Shown: piece after piece, positions 1 through 8,623 of the stretch | How the letters are laid out: every line of letters begins with the position of its first letter | How positions within the stretch are numbered: position 1 is the first letter of the stretch | NCBI GenBank assembly: GCA_963677165.2 | Contig: CAXXSX010000003.1 | Span: forward strand, 1 to 51,771 | Source: JAFGXT01 sp963677165 | GTDB lineage: Bacteria > Verrucomicrobiota > Lentisphaeria > Victivallales > SZUA-371 | Reading direction: 5' to 3' | DNA: 51,771 bases | Notes under the pieces: generated by a model | Database searches by the model: none | Told to the model about the DNA's origin: nothing | What the model saw: only the letters and a program-made list of their open reading frames with translations | Program-made: the position numbers and the translations under genes

Positions 1-564
1 ATTGAGGTTTTGAAGACGGTCGGGGCGCGTTTTGCAATGGAAGTTATGAACGGAATCTTCCGTATGTTCAGGTCCTGGGATGCGTGTGATGAATTATCAG
101 TCAGCATGTGGGACCGGCTTTTGAAGGATGGTCATCAGATTACTCCGATTGGAGCTAGTGACGCTCATGAACCTTTTGGAATTGGAACTGCTTTTACCGG
201 CGTTTATGCTCCGGCATTGCGTCAGAGTAAGATTGCCGAGGCATTGTTTGCCGGTAATTGTTTTGCTTCTGAAGCTCCGTTATTGCAGTTTAAGTGTAAC
301 GATGAAACGATGGGTGGAATTGTTGAGTGTTTTCCTGGGAAAAAACTCAATTTTGATCTGAAAGCTGCCGATATCTGCGGTCTGAAATCCGTCGAGATTA
401 TTTCCGACGGGCATGTAATTAAACGGTATAATCTGGATAACGTAAAATTATTTGATGAAACGTTTACTTTTTTTGCGGGTAAGCAAAATTCTTATTTTCG
501 TATGGAAGTTGTAGCCAAAGACGATCGGAGAGCATTTGCATCGCCTATCTATACTCTACTATAA
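1..564 (+). CDS. PHP-domain metallohydrolase, CehA/McbA-like (5' partial)
   Basis: The reading frame is open to the first base, so only the C-terminal ~187 residues are present and the true start lies outside. The segment has the features of the C-terminal half of CehA/McbA-type PHP phosphoesterases: a WDRLLKDG helix, the IGASDAH metal/catalytic motif (Asp and His of 'SDAH'), a 'GIGTAFTGVYA' strand-turn, and the 'KIAEALFAGNCFAS' helix that in this family precedes a 'GP' or 'AP' segment. A small beta domain follows. Such proteins hydrolyse phosphoesters or related bonds with a divalent metal cluster; the substrate cannot be told from this part. No clear terminator follows the TAA. Confidence 0.75.
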   Translation: MEVLKTVGARFAMEVMNGIFRMFRSWDACDELSVSMWDRLLKDGHQITPIGASDAHEPFGIGTAFTGVYAPALRQSKIAEALFAGNCFASEAPLLQFKCNDETMGGIVECFPGKKLNFDLKAADICGLKSVEIISDGHVIKRYNLDNVKLFDETFTFFAGKQNSYFRMEVVAKDDRRAFASPIYTLL

Positions 565-632
565 AACAACAAGCTTCTTTCGGGAAAAATATCCTTCTTG
601 TTTGAAATTCAGTCACTTGTATGTTAGGGTAA

Positions 633-684
633 AACGGGCGTCATAAACTCGGCAAGGGAGCCGAATTGAATGCTGTCGGACAAC
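633..684 (+). other. Possible structured leader upstream of the GntR-type regulator
   Basis: Between the PHP gene and the regulator there is a nested inverted repeat. An inner stem TCGGC (649-653) pairs with GCCGA (660-664) around a purine-rich loop. An outer stem pairs ACGG..GTC (about 633-641) with GAC..CCGT (about 679-687) across a 2x2 internal loop. I do not recognise a known riboswitch core here. It could be a 5' leader structure or chance. Confidence 0.25.
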
Positions 685-737
685 CGTATATTCAGTATTG
701 CAGTATTGATTTCCGGTAATTTACAGATGTAGTATAA

Positions 738-1814
738 ATGGAGTATCGGAACACCATTATGAATATGGAACCATTGGAATTACGCAGCGGAATTCCGCTG
801 TTCAAGCAGGTAGCAAGTCGAATCAAAAAATATGTCAGGGCCGGAGATTTCAAGGGCGGAGACAGGATTCCTACCCCAGTGCAACTGGGTAAAAAACTCA
901 AAGTAAACGAACTTACCGTCCGGCGTGGCATCAGACTGCTCATTGAGAGTGGTTTTCTATATACAATCAAAGGCAAAGGTACTTTTGTAACCCCGAAAGC
1001 CGTGGAAAAGACTATTTTGTGGGTTTTTGGTGTCGACGAATTTGAAGGTATCGGAACCTATGACAAGGAAATATTCCAGAAAGGGCGTGATATGCTGCTG
1101 GAAGCCGGTTATGAAGTTGAAATCTGCCGTTTACCGGCTGATGATAAGTTTGGCTTTAAAAAGTTGCATGACCGGATCGCAGTTTCTCCATGTGACGGAT
1201 ATGTCTTTAGTTCTTGTGAGTCCGACCATCCGTTATGTAAATTTGTGAGAAAAAGCGGTGGCGCATATACCGGATTTGGTGAAACTGCTTCCGATCGAAA
1301 TTGGATTTCCACTGATATTGCAGAGGGATTCAGACAATCTTTCCAGTTTCTGGAACGTAAGGGGCATACAAGTGTTACTGTCATATGCCGTCGTTCGCGT
1401 GAAAGTTCTCATGCAGAAACGGTCGAATTGTTAAAGACGTATCTTCCGGCGGGGTCAACAATGAAACTGAACGCTGTCAGTATCTTTCTTACCGGCAGCC
1501 TGGAATACGTTGGTTATGAAGTTGCTCGTGAATTGCTGGCAAACTCGAAAGTTGAACATGGGTTGGTCGTTGCCGATGATCAACTGGCTCGTGGAGTCAG
1601 TCGGGCGATTCTTTCAAGCGGTTTTAAAAGCAGTGATTTTGTGGTGATCAGCAGCGAAACCAATGCGTTTCCGCTGGGGCTTCCGGTAACGTATGTCGGG
1701 CCCGATGCCGCAGATGTCGCAAAAGCTGGAATAGACTTGCTGATGCAGCATATGCTGGGAACTTCCAAGTCTATTGCCGATTTCAAGCCGGAGTATCGTC
1801 TTCGTTATAGCTGA
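738..1814 (+). CDS. GntR-family regulator with LacI-type sugar-binding domain
   Basis: The N-terminal ~75 residues are a GntR winged helix ('GIPLFKQVASRIKKYV', 'LGKKLKVNELTVRRGIRLL', then the wing 'GKGTFV'). The rest is a periplasmic-binding-protein fold of the LacI/GalR effector type ('CDGYVFSS', 'LVVADDQLARGV', 'FPLGLPVTYVGPDAADV'). This domain combination is common in Lentisphaerota and related sugar-degrading bacteria, where it responds to a sugar ligand. The start is uncertain: ATG738 has no Shine-Dalgarno, and in-frame ATGs at 759 and 765 are equally plausible. A weak promoter-like pair (TTGATT at 706, 18-bp gap, TAGTAT at 730) overlaps ATG738 and would favour a later start. Its target is unknown; both neighbours lie on the same strand. 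Confidence 0.85.
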   Translation: MEYRNTIMNMEPLELRSGIPLFKQVASRIKKYVRAGDFKGGDRIPTPVQLGKKLKVNELTVRRGIRLLIESGFLYTIKGKGTFVTPKAVEKTILWVFGVDEFEGIGTYDKEIFQKGRDMLLEAGYEVEICRLPADDKFGFKKLHDRIAVSPCDGYVFSSCESDHPLCKFVRKSGGAYTGFGETASDRNWISTDIAEGFRQSFQFLERKGHTSVTVICRRSRESSHAETVELLKTYLPAGSTMKLNAVSIFLTGSLEYVGYEVARELLANSKVEHGLVVADDQLARGVSRAILSSGFKSSDFVVISSETNAFPLGLPVTYVGPDAADVAKAGIDLLMQHMLGTSKSIADFKPEYRLRYS

Positions 1815-1927
1815 TATATTCCGTCTCTATTATTTGCAAATCCGCGTCTAAGCTGTAAAGTTATCGATTATATATAACCGGTATTTAACCGTTTTACTGA
1901 TTTAGGCATAACTGGAAACAGAGTTTT

Positions 1928-2818
1928 ATGGATTTGAAGATAACCCCTCTATTTTATCATTCCGGGGAACGGGCTAAAGTCGCGATTTTCATGAGCGGCA
2001 ACGGCAGCAATGCTGAAAAACTGTTGGATTCCTGTCACGTGAAATCCTCTTTCGAACCAGTCGTTATTGTTACGGACCGGCCGGAAACCAGTCGTGCAGA
2101 CGAAATTGCCGAAAAATATGACCTGCCGCTGGTCAGTCTGGATATAAAACAGTTTTACAGTGACAGAGGTGAGTCCAGGGTTTCTCTACAGACTTCGGAA
2201 GGACGCAAACTGCGTGAGCAGTGGACCGATGAACTAAGAGAATTGTTAAAGCCTTATGACATCGATTTTGGCGTTTTAGCCGGGTTCATTCCCCTTTCAA
2301 ATATTACTTCCGATTTTCCCTGCCTGAACGTTCACCCAGGAGATCTTACTTATGAGAAGGAAGGTCGCCGATATCTGGTTGGGCTTCATAAAGTGCCGGT
2401 GGAACGGGCAATTCTTGAGAATATCGGCTATATGCGTTCGAGCGTAATCATTGCTCAGACATATTCTGGTAGAGGGGGCGAAATGGATTCCGGCCCGATT
2501 CTTGGGGTTTCTGCGAAAGTTGAAATGGATTATTGCGGCTACTCTCAAAAAGATTTTTCCGCTGTAGCCGGGAAACGTCCGGAAAAAACTCCAAAAGGCG
2601 GATATAAAGATATTCTGACCCAAATAGCCGGCGTGAATCTTGAACAACTGAAATGCGAAGGCGACTGGGTTGTGTTTCCGCCGGTAGTCGAACTTTTTGC
2701 CGCGGGGGCTTACGGCATTGATGACGCGGGAAAGCTGTATTTTAAAAGTGATATCGGGTGGCAGCAGGTGGTCACATTGGAATTTGCGGTCGGAAAAGCG
2801 CCAAAGGTAATGACTTAA
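1928..2818 (+). CDS. Formyltransferase-fold protein, PurN-like
   Basis: Shows the glycinamide ribonucleotide formyltransferase fold: an N-terminal strand and loop 'VAIFMSGNGSNAEKLL', then 'VLAGFIPLS' and 'CLNVHPGDL', and later 'GGEMDSGPIL'. The three catalytic residues of PurN-type enzymes can be matched: Asn134, His136 and Asp187. However, the 51-residue distance from His to Asp is longer than in PurN, the residues after HP are not the usual SLLP, and an insertion occurs near residues 75-90. It is therefore probably a divergent relative acting on a formylated or formyl-accepting substrate rather than purine-pathway PurN itself. The gene ends 17 bp before the YdbH-like gene on the same strand, so the two may be cotranscribed. 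Confidence 0.7.
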   Translation: MDLKITPLFYHSGERAKVAIFMSGNGSNAEKLLDSCHVKSSFEPVVIVTDRPETSRADEIAEKYDLPLVSLDIKQFYSDRGESRVSLQTSEGRKLREQWTDELRELLKPYDIDFGVLAGFIPLSNITSDFPCLNVHPGDLTYEKEGRRYLVGLHKVPVERAILENIGYMRSSVIIAQTYSGRGGEMDSGPILGVSAKVEMDYCGYSQKDFSAVAGKRPEKTPKGGYKDILTQIAGVNLEQLKCEGDWVVFPPVVELFAAGAYGIDDAGKLYFKSDIGWQQVVTLEFAVGKAPKVMT

Positions 2819-2835
2819 CCGGAGATAAACTACCT

Positions 2836-5649
2836 ATGAGTAAAGAAAAACCGGCAGATAATAAGCCTGAAGAAAATAAAGTTCAGGAGACGAAGGCTTC
2901 TGAAACAAAGGCTCCTGATAATTCGGGAGTAAAATCAACCGATAAGATTTCGGTCACCATTCAGAAGGTGCCGAGAAATCGCTTTGGATGCTGGTTCGTT
3001 GTATTCAATAATCTGCTGTTATTCAGTATTATAGCCGTGATTCTGCTCATTACCTGTTACCTTCCGGGATATATCCAGGAGAAAGTCCTGCCTGAACTGT
3101 CGTCCCGTTACGGCCTGAAAGATTTCAGCGGAAATGTTCGGCGGGTCGGGTTGACTGGTGCTGATCTCGGACAAGTTAAGTTCGGGGATGAAACCGGCTC
3201 TTCTGTTGAGATTGCTTCTGTAAGAATAGACTATTCCCTGTCGGAACTTCTTTTTAAACGTACTTTGAAGATAAACCGGCTTACTTTGAGCGGACTGGAC
3301 ATAAATTGCATTGTTAAAGGACGCCGTCTGGATTTCAGCGGCTTTGATCCGGCAGCATTTGTTAAGGCTGGACTTGCTCGTCAACCAGGTTCCAGTATAA
3401 GCAGTGGCGTTCAGTTTGATATTGGCGAACTGGTTATCGAAAAAGCCGTGGCTACAATTATTGATCAGGGAAACGCGTTTCGCGTTCCGCTTGACTTTAT
3501 TCTGACTCCTGAGAAAAATTCCTGGGAGCAATTGACGGTTTCCGCCCGGCTTTATCCGCAGGGCGAACTTGTGAGGCTGTCCGGCAGTTACGATGTAAAT
3601 AAAAGAATTTTTTCGATGAAGCTTCAGTCTGATTTTGAACTTGGACATGTTTCTCCGTTCCTGCGTACCTCGGCAGGTTGTGCGCTTGCCGGTAGAGCGG
3701 GGATTACGGTTGACGCAGAAATGGTGCTGCGTCCATTTATGATCAATCGTCTGAAAGCGGAAGGCGAGGTAAATAATTTCCAGTTGAGCGGCAACAGGTT
3801 TGCTATTACCGGGATTGCTGAAAAGCGGATAAGCCATCCGGTGAAATTCAGCGTGAACGGCAGCGGCAGTCATTTTCGCTGTCTTGTTTCCGGTCTGAGG
3901 ACCGATTCGGAATATTCTCCGGTATTTCGCGATATCGCTGCGGATATTGATTTTCGTGAAAAGGGGATTGAATGTCGGGCGGAATCAGCGGGAGAACTGA
4001 GCAAACTTCCTGCCGGGATAAACTATACCCTTGATTATCCGGTTAAGATTAGCCAGTCACTTGATCTGAAATATTTGTACTCCGGCAAGTGGAACGCTGA
4101 ATTTTTTGCGGGGATTGCCGGTAATGGCTCGAAGCCTGGAGTTAAAGCGATCTGCAAAGATAAAATTATTTCCCTGTATAATCTCGAAATCAGAAGTAAA
4201 GTTGCGGGGCAGGGGGCTCTTTATAAGGGAAATGTCCGGCTTGATACTGGCAGGATGAATGCCGTTGGAAATGAACTGATTGCGGGTGCTGACAAATTAA
4301 CCGCCTCCGGTTCTTTTACCGATGTTGATTATGATATTCAGGCTAACCTGCATAAATTTGCCATGAATTCAGAGGCCTTTTCCATGAAGACTTCCGAGTT
4401 AAAAGGACTGTTTAAAGCTGGAAAGAAGGGGCTGTCGGCTGTTGCGTCATTCAAAAAAGCCATTGTTGAGAGCGGGCGTTATCAGTTGAGATCGAATGAT
4501 GCCGCCGCGCGTATTCCTCTGGCCTGGACAGATGGTGCAGCTGACGCGAAAGGATATTTGAAATTAAATGACCTCTCATTGCGCGGCTTTGATTTGGGTG
4601 AGCTTGACTGGAATTTAAAAGCGTTCGGAAAATCAATTGGATTTTCCGGAAAATTAAACCTGGCACCTATGCCGGATATGAATTTGAACTGTTCCGGAAG
4701 TTGTGCAAAAGTATGGCCGCCGAAGTTCAATTTAAAGATAAAGCTTCCACAGTATACAATTCGTGCTCCGTTCGAGTTTGGTATGTATTTCCCGTCGCTT
4801 GACGGAATCAGTATAAAAGGAAATGTTGCGGCTGATGCTGTTGTCAGTCATAGCGATGGAAAAACGGTTGCGCAAGGTAAGTTACAACTGAGCAAATCAA
4901 ACTTTATCCATAAACGTCTTGGACTGAAGATAACTGGAGCTGATTTGAAATTGAAGTTGAATGACCTGATCCGCTTGTCCAGTGCGGCGGGGCAGACATT
5001 GAAGTTCAAAACAATGTCATTAAAAGGTTTTTCGGTGACGGACGGGAGTATGGAATTTCAACTTCTGCCGGATTCTTTCCGCCTTGAAGAAAGTTCATGC
5101 TCATGGTGTGGAGGAACTCTTAAGTTTCCGGCGACGGTATTTCGTCACGGGCAGCAGGAATACCGGATGAAGATTGCTTGCGACCGGCTTAAGTTGGCTG
5201 ATGTTATCAGCCGGTCCGGTATTTCCAAGGCTGAAAGTAATGGATTGTTGAATGGACAAATTCCGCTGGTTTACAATCGCAAAAACGGCGTCAGCATTTC
5301 CGGGGGCTATTTGGCTTCAATTCCCGGTAATGGCGGTAATATTCGTCTTGCCGATACCTCGACATTGACAAAGGGCCTCAATAAGAATTCGGTTGAGTAT
5401 GCCCAGCTTGATCTAACCGCCGAGGCGCTTCATAATTTTAATTACAATTGGGCCAGGCTGGAATTTAATCTTGTGAATAAAATGATCGGACTTCATATCC
5501 AGTTTGATGGTAAATCGGCCAAGCCGCTGCCATTTGCCTATGACGATAAACGTGGGTGCTTTATCCGGGTACCTGGTCCAGCGAAGTTATCACAGGGATT
5601 GCAGCTTGATTTGAATATGGATATTCCGATGAGCGCATCTGATTTGTAG
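2836..5649 (+). CDS. YdbH/AsmA-like envelope protein
   Basis: 937 residues from ATG2836, which is preceded by GGAG at 2821-2824; an upstream in-frame start would overlap the previous gene. Layout: a charged Lys/Glu-rich cytoplasmic tail (~1-48), one membrane segment (~53-76, 'LLLFSIIAVILLITCYLPGY'), then a long beta-rich periplasmic region with repeating amphipathic strands. The C-terminal 'ALHNFNYNWARLEFNL' matches the conserved 'AL.NF.Y' region of YdbH-type proteins (the dicarboxylate-transport/YdbH family of the AsmA-like clan). In Escherichia coli, YdbH with TamB and YhdP moves phospholipids between the membranes; the same role here is inferred. Its last 112 bp overlap the end of a gene on the opposite strand. 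Confidence 0.7.
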   Translation: MSKEKPADNKPEENKVQETKASETKAPDNSGVKSTDKISVTIQKVPRNRFGCWFVVFNNLLLFSIIAVILLITCYLPGYIQEKVLPELSSRYGLKDFSGNVRRVGLTGADLGQVKFGDETGSSVEIASVRIDYSLSELLFKRTLKINRLTLSGLDINCIVKGRRLDFSGFDPAAFVKAGLARQPGSSISSGVQFDIGELVIEKAVATIIDQGNAFRVPLDFILTPEKNSWEQLTVSARLYPQGELVRLSGSYDVNKRIFSMKLQSDFELGHVSPFLRTSAGCALAGRAGITVDAEMVLRPFMINRLKAEGEVNNFQLSGNRFAITGIAEKRISHPVKFSVNGSGSHFRCLVSGLRTDSEYSPVFRDIAADIDFREKGIECRAESAGELSKLPAGINYTLDYPVKISQSLDLKYLYSGKWNAEFFAGIAGNGSKPGVKAICKDKIISLYNLEIRSKVAGQGALYKGNVRLDTGRMNAVGNELIAGADKLTASGSFTDVDYDIQANLHKFAMNSEAFSMKTSELKGLFKAGKKGLSAVASFKKAIVESGRYQLRSNDAAARIPLAWTDGAADAKGYLKLNDLSLRGFDLGELDWNLKAFGKSIGFSGKLNLAPMPDMNLNCSGSCAKVWPPKFNLKIKLPQYTIRAPFEFGMYFPSLDGISIKGNVAADAVVSHSDGKTVAQGKLQLSKSNFIHKRLGLKITGADLKLKLNDLIRLSSAAGQTLKFKTMSLKGFSVTDGSMEFQLLPDSFRLEESSCSWCGGTLKFPATVFRHGQQEYRMKIACDRLKLADVISRSGISKAESNGLLNGQIPLVYNRKNGVSISGGYLASIPGNGGNIRLADTSTLTKGLNKNSVEYAQLDLTAEALHNFNYNWARLEFNLVNKMIGLHIQFDGKSAKPLPFAYDDKRGCFIRVPGPAKLSQGLQLDLNMDIPMSASDL

Positions 5650-6185
5650 TGTTCATAATGCTCCTGCAAATATTTTAATGTTGCATTGCTCCAATTTCCT
5701 GTTATTTTTCTATTCTCATAAATACGAATGCATTCAGCATACATTGCCTTTATTTCATTTTCCGGGGGAGAAAACTTTTCTATAATATCGAAAAATCTTC
5801 CATATATATATACCCCGTCTCCGCATAAGTATGGCTTGGACCACAAATATTTTTTCCAGCCCAGTAACTGTTTGGTAGTTACTATATTGAACAACGAAAA
5901 ACAATAACTTTCCGATTGAACCGTATTTAAAATAGGTTCTTTATATCCGAGATTATATTTTTTCATAATTGCGGACTCTTTTCCCTCCGCATAAAACTGA
6001 ATCCATATTATTTTCCCATCTACTGATGTTTTTGCCGTAAAAGATCTGCCTGAGGCAAAATCAAAACCACGAGTTATTTCAAAATCTATTTTGTCTTTAT
6101 AATATAACCTTACTGCAGTGTCGACTATCATCAATAACAATAATAGTACACCCAGAATAATAAAAAATTTCTTCCAGTATTTCAT
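5538..6185 (-). CDS. Membrane-anchored protein of unknown function
   Basis: 215 residues starting with a short basic stretch and one strong membrane segment (~7-26, 'FFIILGVLLLLLMIVDTA'); the rest should lie outside the cytoplasm. I recognise no family. It is the last gene of a leftward AT-rich cluster, 11 bp after the HEAT-like gene. Its final ~37 codons lie antisense to the 3' end of the ydbH-like gene, and that tail ('SCNPCDNFAGPGTRIKHP') looks unlike the Lys/Ile/Tyr-rich body. The original stop may have been lost where the cluster meets ydbH, leaving a tail read through foreign sequence. Confidence 0.6.
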   Translation of the reverse strand: MKYWKKFFIILGVLLLLLMIVDTAVRLYYKDKIDFEITRGFDFASGRSFTAKTSVDGKIIWIQFYAEGKESAIMKKYNLGYKEPILNTVQSESYCFSLFNIVTTKQLLGWKKYLWSKPYLCGDGVYIYGRFFDIIEKFSPPENEIKAMYAECIRIYENRKITGNWSNATLKYLQEHYEHYKSDALIGISIFKSSCNPCDNFAGPGTRIKHPRLSS

Positions 6186-6196
6186 TTGTTGTTTCT

Positions 6197-6805
6197 TTAT
6201 CTATGGGAATTTTTTTTAACTGATTGTTGCCATTTATTAATCAATTTTTTGCTTCTGATTAAATTTTTTATCTGTTTGGGAGCCTTGGTGTGCTTTATTT
6301 CTTCATCCAAATATATGAGTGCTATTTGATCGGTATGTCCACCTCCTCGTCCACATGATATGCGAAACACTGCAGTTAAATAAACCATTTTATCTTTATC
6401 TTCAACAGAATTTGAATCAGGGAAATTTTTAATTTCCTTTATAATAAATTTTGTGCTTGGTGTGCCAATTAGAGTCAAAGCATAACCGGCGGGAGGCAAT
6501 CCAAAAGTATATTTCCAGTCGCCAGGCGGCATGAAATCCATATTGGCAAGTAGAAAAGGTATTGCTTTCTCTGCTCTCAGCTCGCCTAAAGTAATAAATG
6601 CATGAAGTTTATATTCCGCATCGTTCGAATGCTTAATGCTGGATATTAATTCATCAACCATTGCATTGTATTTTGCCTTGATTTCGGAAAGGTTTGCTTG
6701 TTTCGCGCTTTTTGAACTGTTTGTCCCTCCATAAACACAGATGTGGCAAATTGATATAAAAATAATCGAAGTCAACAAAAAATAGGCTTTACAGTTTCTT
6801 GTCAT
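6197..6805 (-). CDS. Exported HEAT-like repeat protein
   Basis: The chosen ATG at 6805 has AGGAG ten bases upstream and begins a signal peptide ('YFLLTSIIFISICHICVYGG'); a longer frame to 6892 would add 29 residues without one and overlap the upstream gene. The mature part has helical repeats of the HEAT/PBS-lyase kind ('LHAFITLGELRAEKAIPFLL', 'GYALTLIGTPSTKFIIKEI') followed by a Gly-rich 'RISCGRGGGHTDQ' loop and a Lys-rich end. Such repeats usually bind proteins. It is third in the four-gene leftward cluster of exported proteins, and its role is unknown. Confidence 0.65.
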   Translation of the reverse strand: MTRNCKAYFLLTSIIFISICHICVYGGTNSSKSAKQANLSEIKAKYNAMVDELISSIKHSNDAEYKLHAFITLGELRAEKAIPFLLANMDFMPPGDWKYTFGLPPAGYALTLIGTPSTKFIIKEIKNFPDSNSVEDKDKMVYLTAVFRISCGRGGGHTDQIALIYLDEEIKHTKAPKQIKNLIRSKKLINKWQQSVKKNSHR

Positions 6806-6881
6806 AATCAGTGAACTCCTATATGTTGTGATAGTGAGGCTGCTTTCCAAATACCTTTCGTTTTTTGTGGTTAAATGATAT

Positions 6882-7526
6882 TCATTTGCCATTTTGAATT
6901 TTGCACACTTTTTCTTTTGCCGTTTGCAGGCGTCTCATCAGTGCATCAATTTGATCCTTATCTGTTATATTCATCAAGATCAGAGGCTTAATTCGCGACT
7001 CAATATCATCACAGGAAAAGACGCCTCCTTCAATTATTCCAAACGTACCTTCCATTACAGATTCATACAATCTTTCAACACTAATTTTAATATTTGACAG
7101 GGCTATATATCTATTGTAATTTTCTATGTCAATCATATTTTGCTGAACTAATTTTTTCTTTTCTTCTTCAGAAGTATTCTTAGGTATGAAAAATAAATTT
7201 GAAGGTTTAACCTCTTTTATTTTTCCGAGAAAAGCCTGATGAATTCTTTCCAATGCGAGAAATCGCAAGTTTAATGTCATTGTCAATAGAATTTTATTAT
7301 CCATTAAAGGAGATGCAGAATGGAGCTGTTCCCATGCCCTAAAAAAACATGTTTTAAATTTATCTGGATTGGCCTGAATTAAATCTATTTTATAATTAAC
7401 GATTTGAGTTTTTATATTTGTATATATTCTGGCTAATTTTTCATAATTGTTTTTTGTCGCTCCACGTGTGTTTAGAGCTGCAATTATGCAGAACGCTATC
7501 AATAAAAATTTGTGTGAATATTTCAT
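6882..7526 (-). CDS. Exported helical protein of unknown function
   Basis: 214 residues with a clear signal peptide ('FLLIAFCIIAALNTRGA') and a strong ribosome binding site: a GGGGGGAGG run just upstream of ATG7526. The mature protein is predicted to be mostly helical and charged ('NTSEEEKKKLVQQ', 'DALMRRLQTAKEKVCKI'). I recognise no domain. It sits 41 bp after the Sel1-like gene and upstream of the HEAT-like gene, so the cluster is probably one transcript. Base composition is clearly more AT-rich than the flanking ydbH and ADP-ribosylglycohydrolase genes. Confidence 0.6.
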   Translation of the reverse strand: MKYSHKFLLIAFCIIAALNTRGATKNNYEKLARIYTNIKTQIVNYKIDLIQANPDKFKTCFFRAWEQLHSASPLMDNKILLTMTLNLRFLALERIHQAFLGKIKEVKPSNLFFIPKNTSEEEKKKLVQQNMIDIENYNRYIALSNIKISVERLYESVMEGTFGIIEGGVFSCDDIESRIKPLILMNITDKDQIDALMRRLQTAKEKVCKIQNGK

Positions 7527-7567
7527 GAAACCTCCCCCCAGTTTGCATTTTCTATATAAAGGAATAG

Positions 7568-8368
7568 CTATGGTCTATCCTTATTCTTTTGAGTTTTTTT
7601 CTGCTCTTCATTTTTTTCTATTTGCTTCTTAATCCTTTTCAAATAACGTTCATTTTCATAGAGTCCTTTATCTACCGATATCTGAATAAGATCTCGAGCT
7701 TTATTCAGATCTTTCTTTACCATAATTCCTTTTCGATAGAATTCTGACAGACCTGCTGCTCCGTATGGACTTCCTGCTTCCGATGATTCTTTCAAAAGAT
7801 TATATATTTTTTCATATTTATTTTCTTTATTGGAAAAAAGCATTGATGCCATTAAAGCTTTGCCATCAGCATTTCCTGCAGCAATAGCCTTTTCGATATA
7901 TAGCTTTGCTTGATTCATATCCCGTTTTCCGCCTCGCCCTTGTCCACAAAAGAGGGCGGCCTGTATCATTGCTTTGGAGTTCCCCTTATCTGCCGCTTTT
8001 ATGAAGCAGTCACGAGCTTTCGATTTGCTGTATTTCACGCGCAGGTTAATGATTCCAAGCATATATATGTCATTACCACTATAGGTTGCACTATTTTTCT
8101 CAAGATCTTTTAGCACTTGGCGATAGATTGCTTTCGCTTCATTTTTATTTTTTTTGATTCCTTTTCTACCGCAGTACAAATAATCTGCAATGAAAAAGGC
8201 AGCATAAATATTTTTATCTTTATTCTCTTGACAAATCTTATAGCATTCTTTGTAGTTTTCTGATTTATCCAGCTTGTTCAAGTCTTCAAACGAGAGTTCT
8301 TTTGCATTTACAATCAATGAAAACAGCAGTAACATTAACATAAAAAGATATTTGTAAATAATGTTCAT
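7568..8368 (-). CDS. Exported Sel1-like (TPR-type) repeat protein
   Basis: 266 residues. A signal peptide (~1-22, 'FMLMLLLFSLIVNA') is followed by Sel1-like repeats, which are paired helices of about 36 residues: 'AAFFIADYLYCGRKGIKKN', 'ARDCFIKAADKGNSKAMIQA', 'AKLYIEKAIAAGNADGKALM', 'LLKESSEAGSPYGAAGLSEF' and 'ARDLIQISVDKGLYENERYL'. The C-terminus is a Lys/Glu/Gln-rich tail. Sel1 repeats are protein-protein interaction scaffolds in the envelope. This is the first gene of the four-gene leftward cluster; AAGG lies a few bases upstream of the start. The partner is unknown. Confidence 0.75.
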   Translation of the reverse strand: MNIIYKYLFMLMLLLFSLIVNAKELSFEDLNKLDKSENYKECYKICQENKDKNIYAAFFIADYLYCGRKGIKKNKNEAKAIYRQVLKDLEKNSATYSGNDIYMLGIINLRVKYSKSKARDCFIKAADKGNSKAMIQAALFCGQGRGGKRDMNQAKLYIEKAIAAGNADGKALMASMLFSNKENKYEKIYNLLKESSEAGSPYGAAGLSEFYRKGIMVKKDLNKARDLIQISVDKGLYENERYLKRIKKQIEKNEEQKKTQKNKDRP

Positions 8369-8577
8369 TTTTTTACCTTTGTTCTTTTTTTCTATTATTT
8401 CAGAGCATCAGGAATGTGAAAGGACACAGAAACAGACCTGAGCATCTTTGCGGTTCTTTTTGTTTCTAACTTGCTAATTAATAATACTGTAATGTGGCAA
8501 TTCAGTTAGGCAAACTAATCGATAGATAATTGTAAGAGAAAATGTTCAGGGATAATTTTTGAAGTGGAAATAAAGTA

Positions 8578-8604
8578 ATGCCAGCCTTCATTGAAAGCTG
8601 GCAT
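8578..8604 (-). terminator. Rho-independent terminator after the ADP-ribosylglycohydrolase gene
   Basis: ATGCCAGC pairs with GCTGGCAT, with further TTCA/TGAA pairing inside. It lies 20 bp beyond the stop of the leftward gene at 8624, and on the minus strand is followed by a T-rich stretch (TACTTTATTT). Confidence 0.6.
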
Positions 8605-8623
8605 GTCAATCTTAGCTATATTT

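Noticed and set aside
3019..3873. A 284-codon open frame on the minus strand inside the ydbH-like gene
   Set aside because: No ribosome binding site or recognisable motif. The opposite strand encodes a coherent YdbH/AsmA-like protein, so this is a shadow frame.
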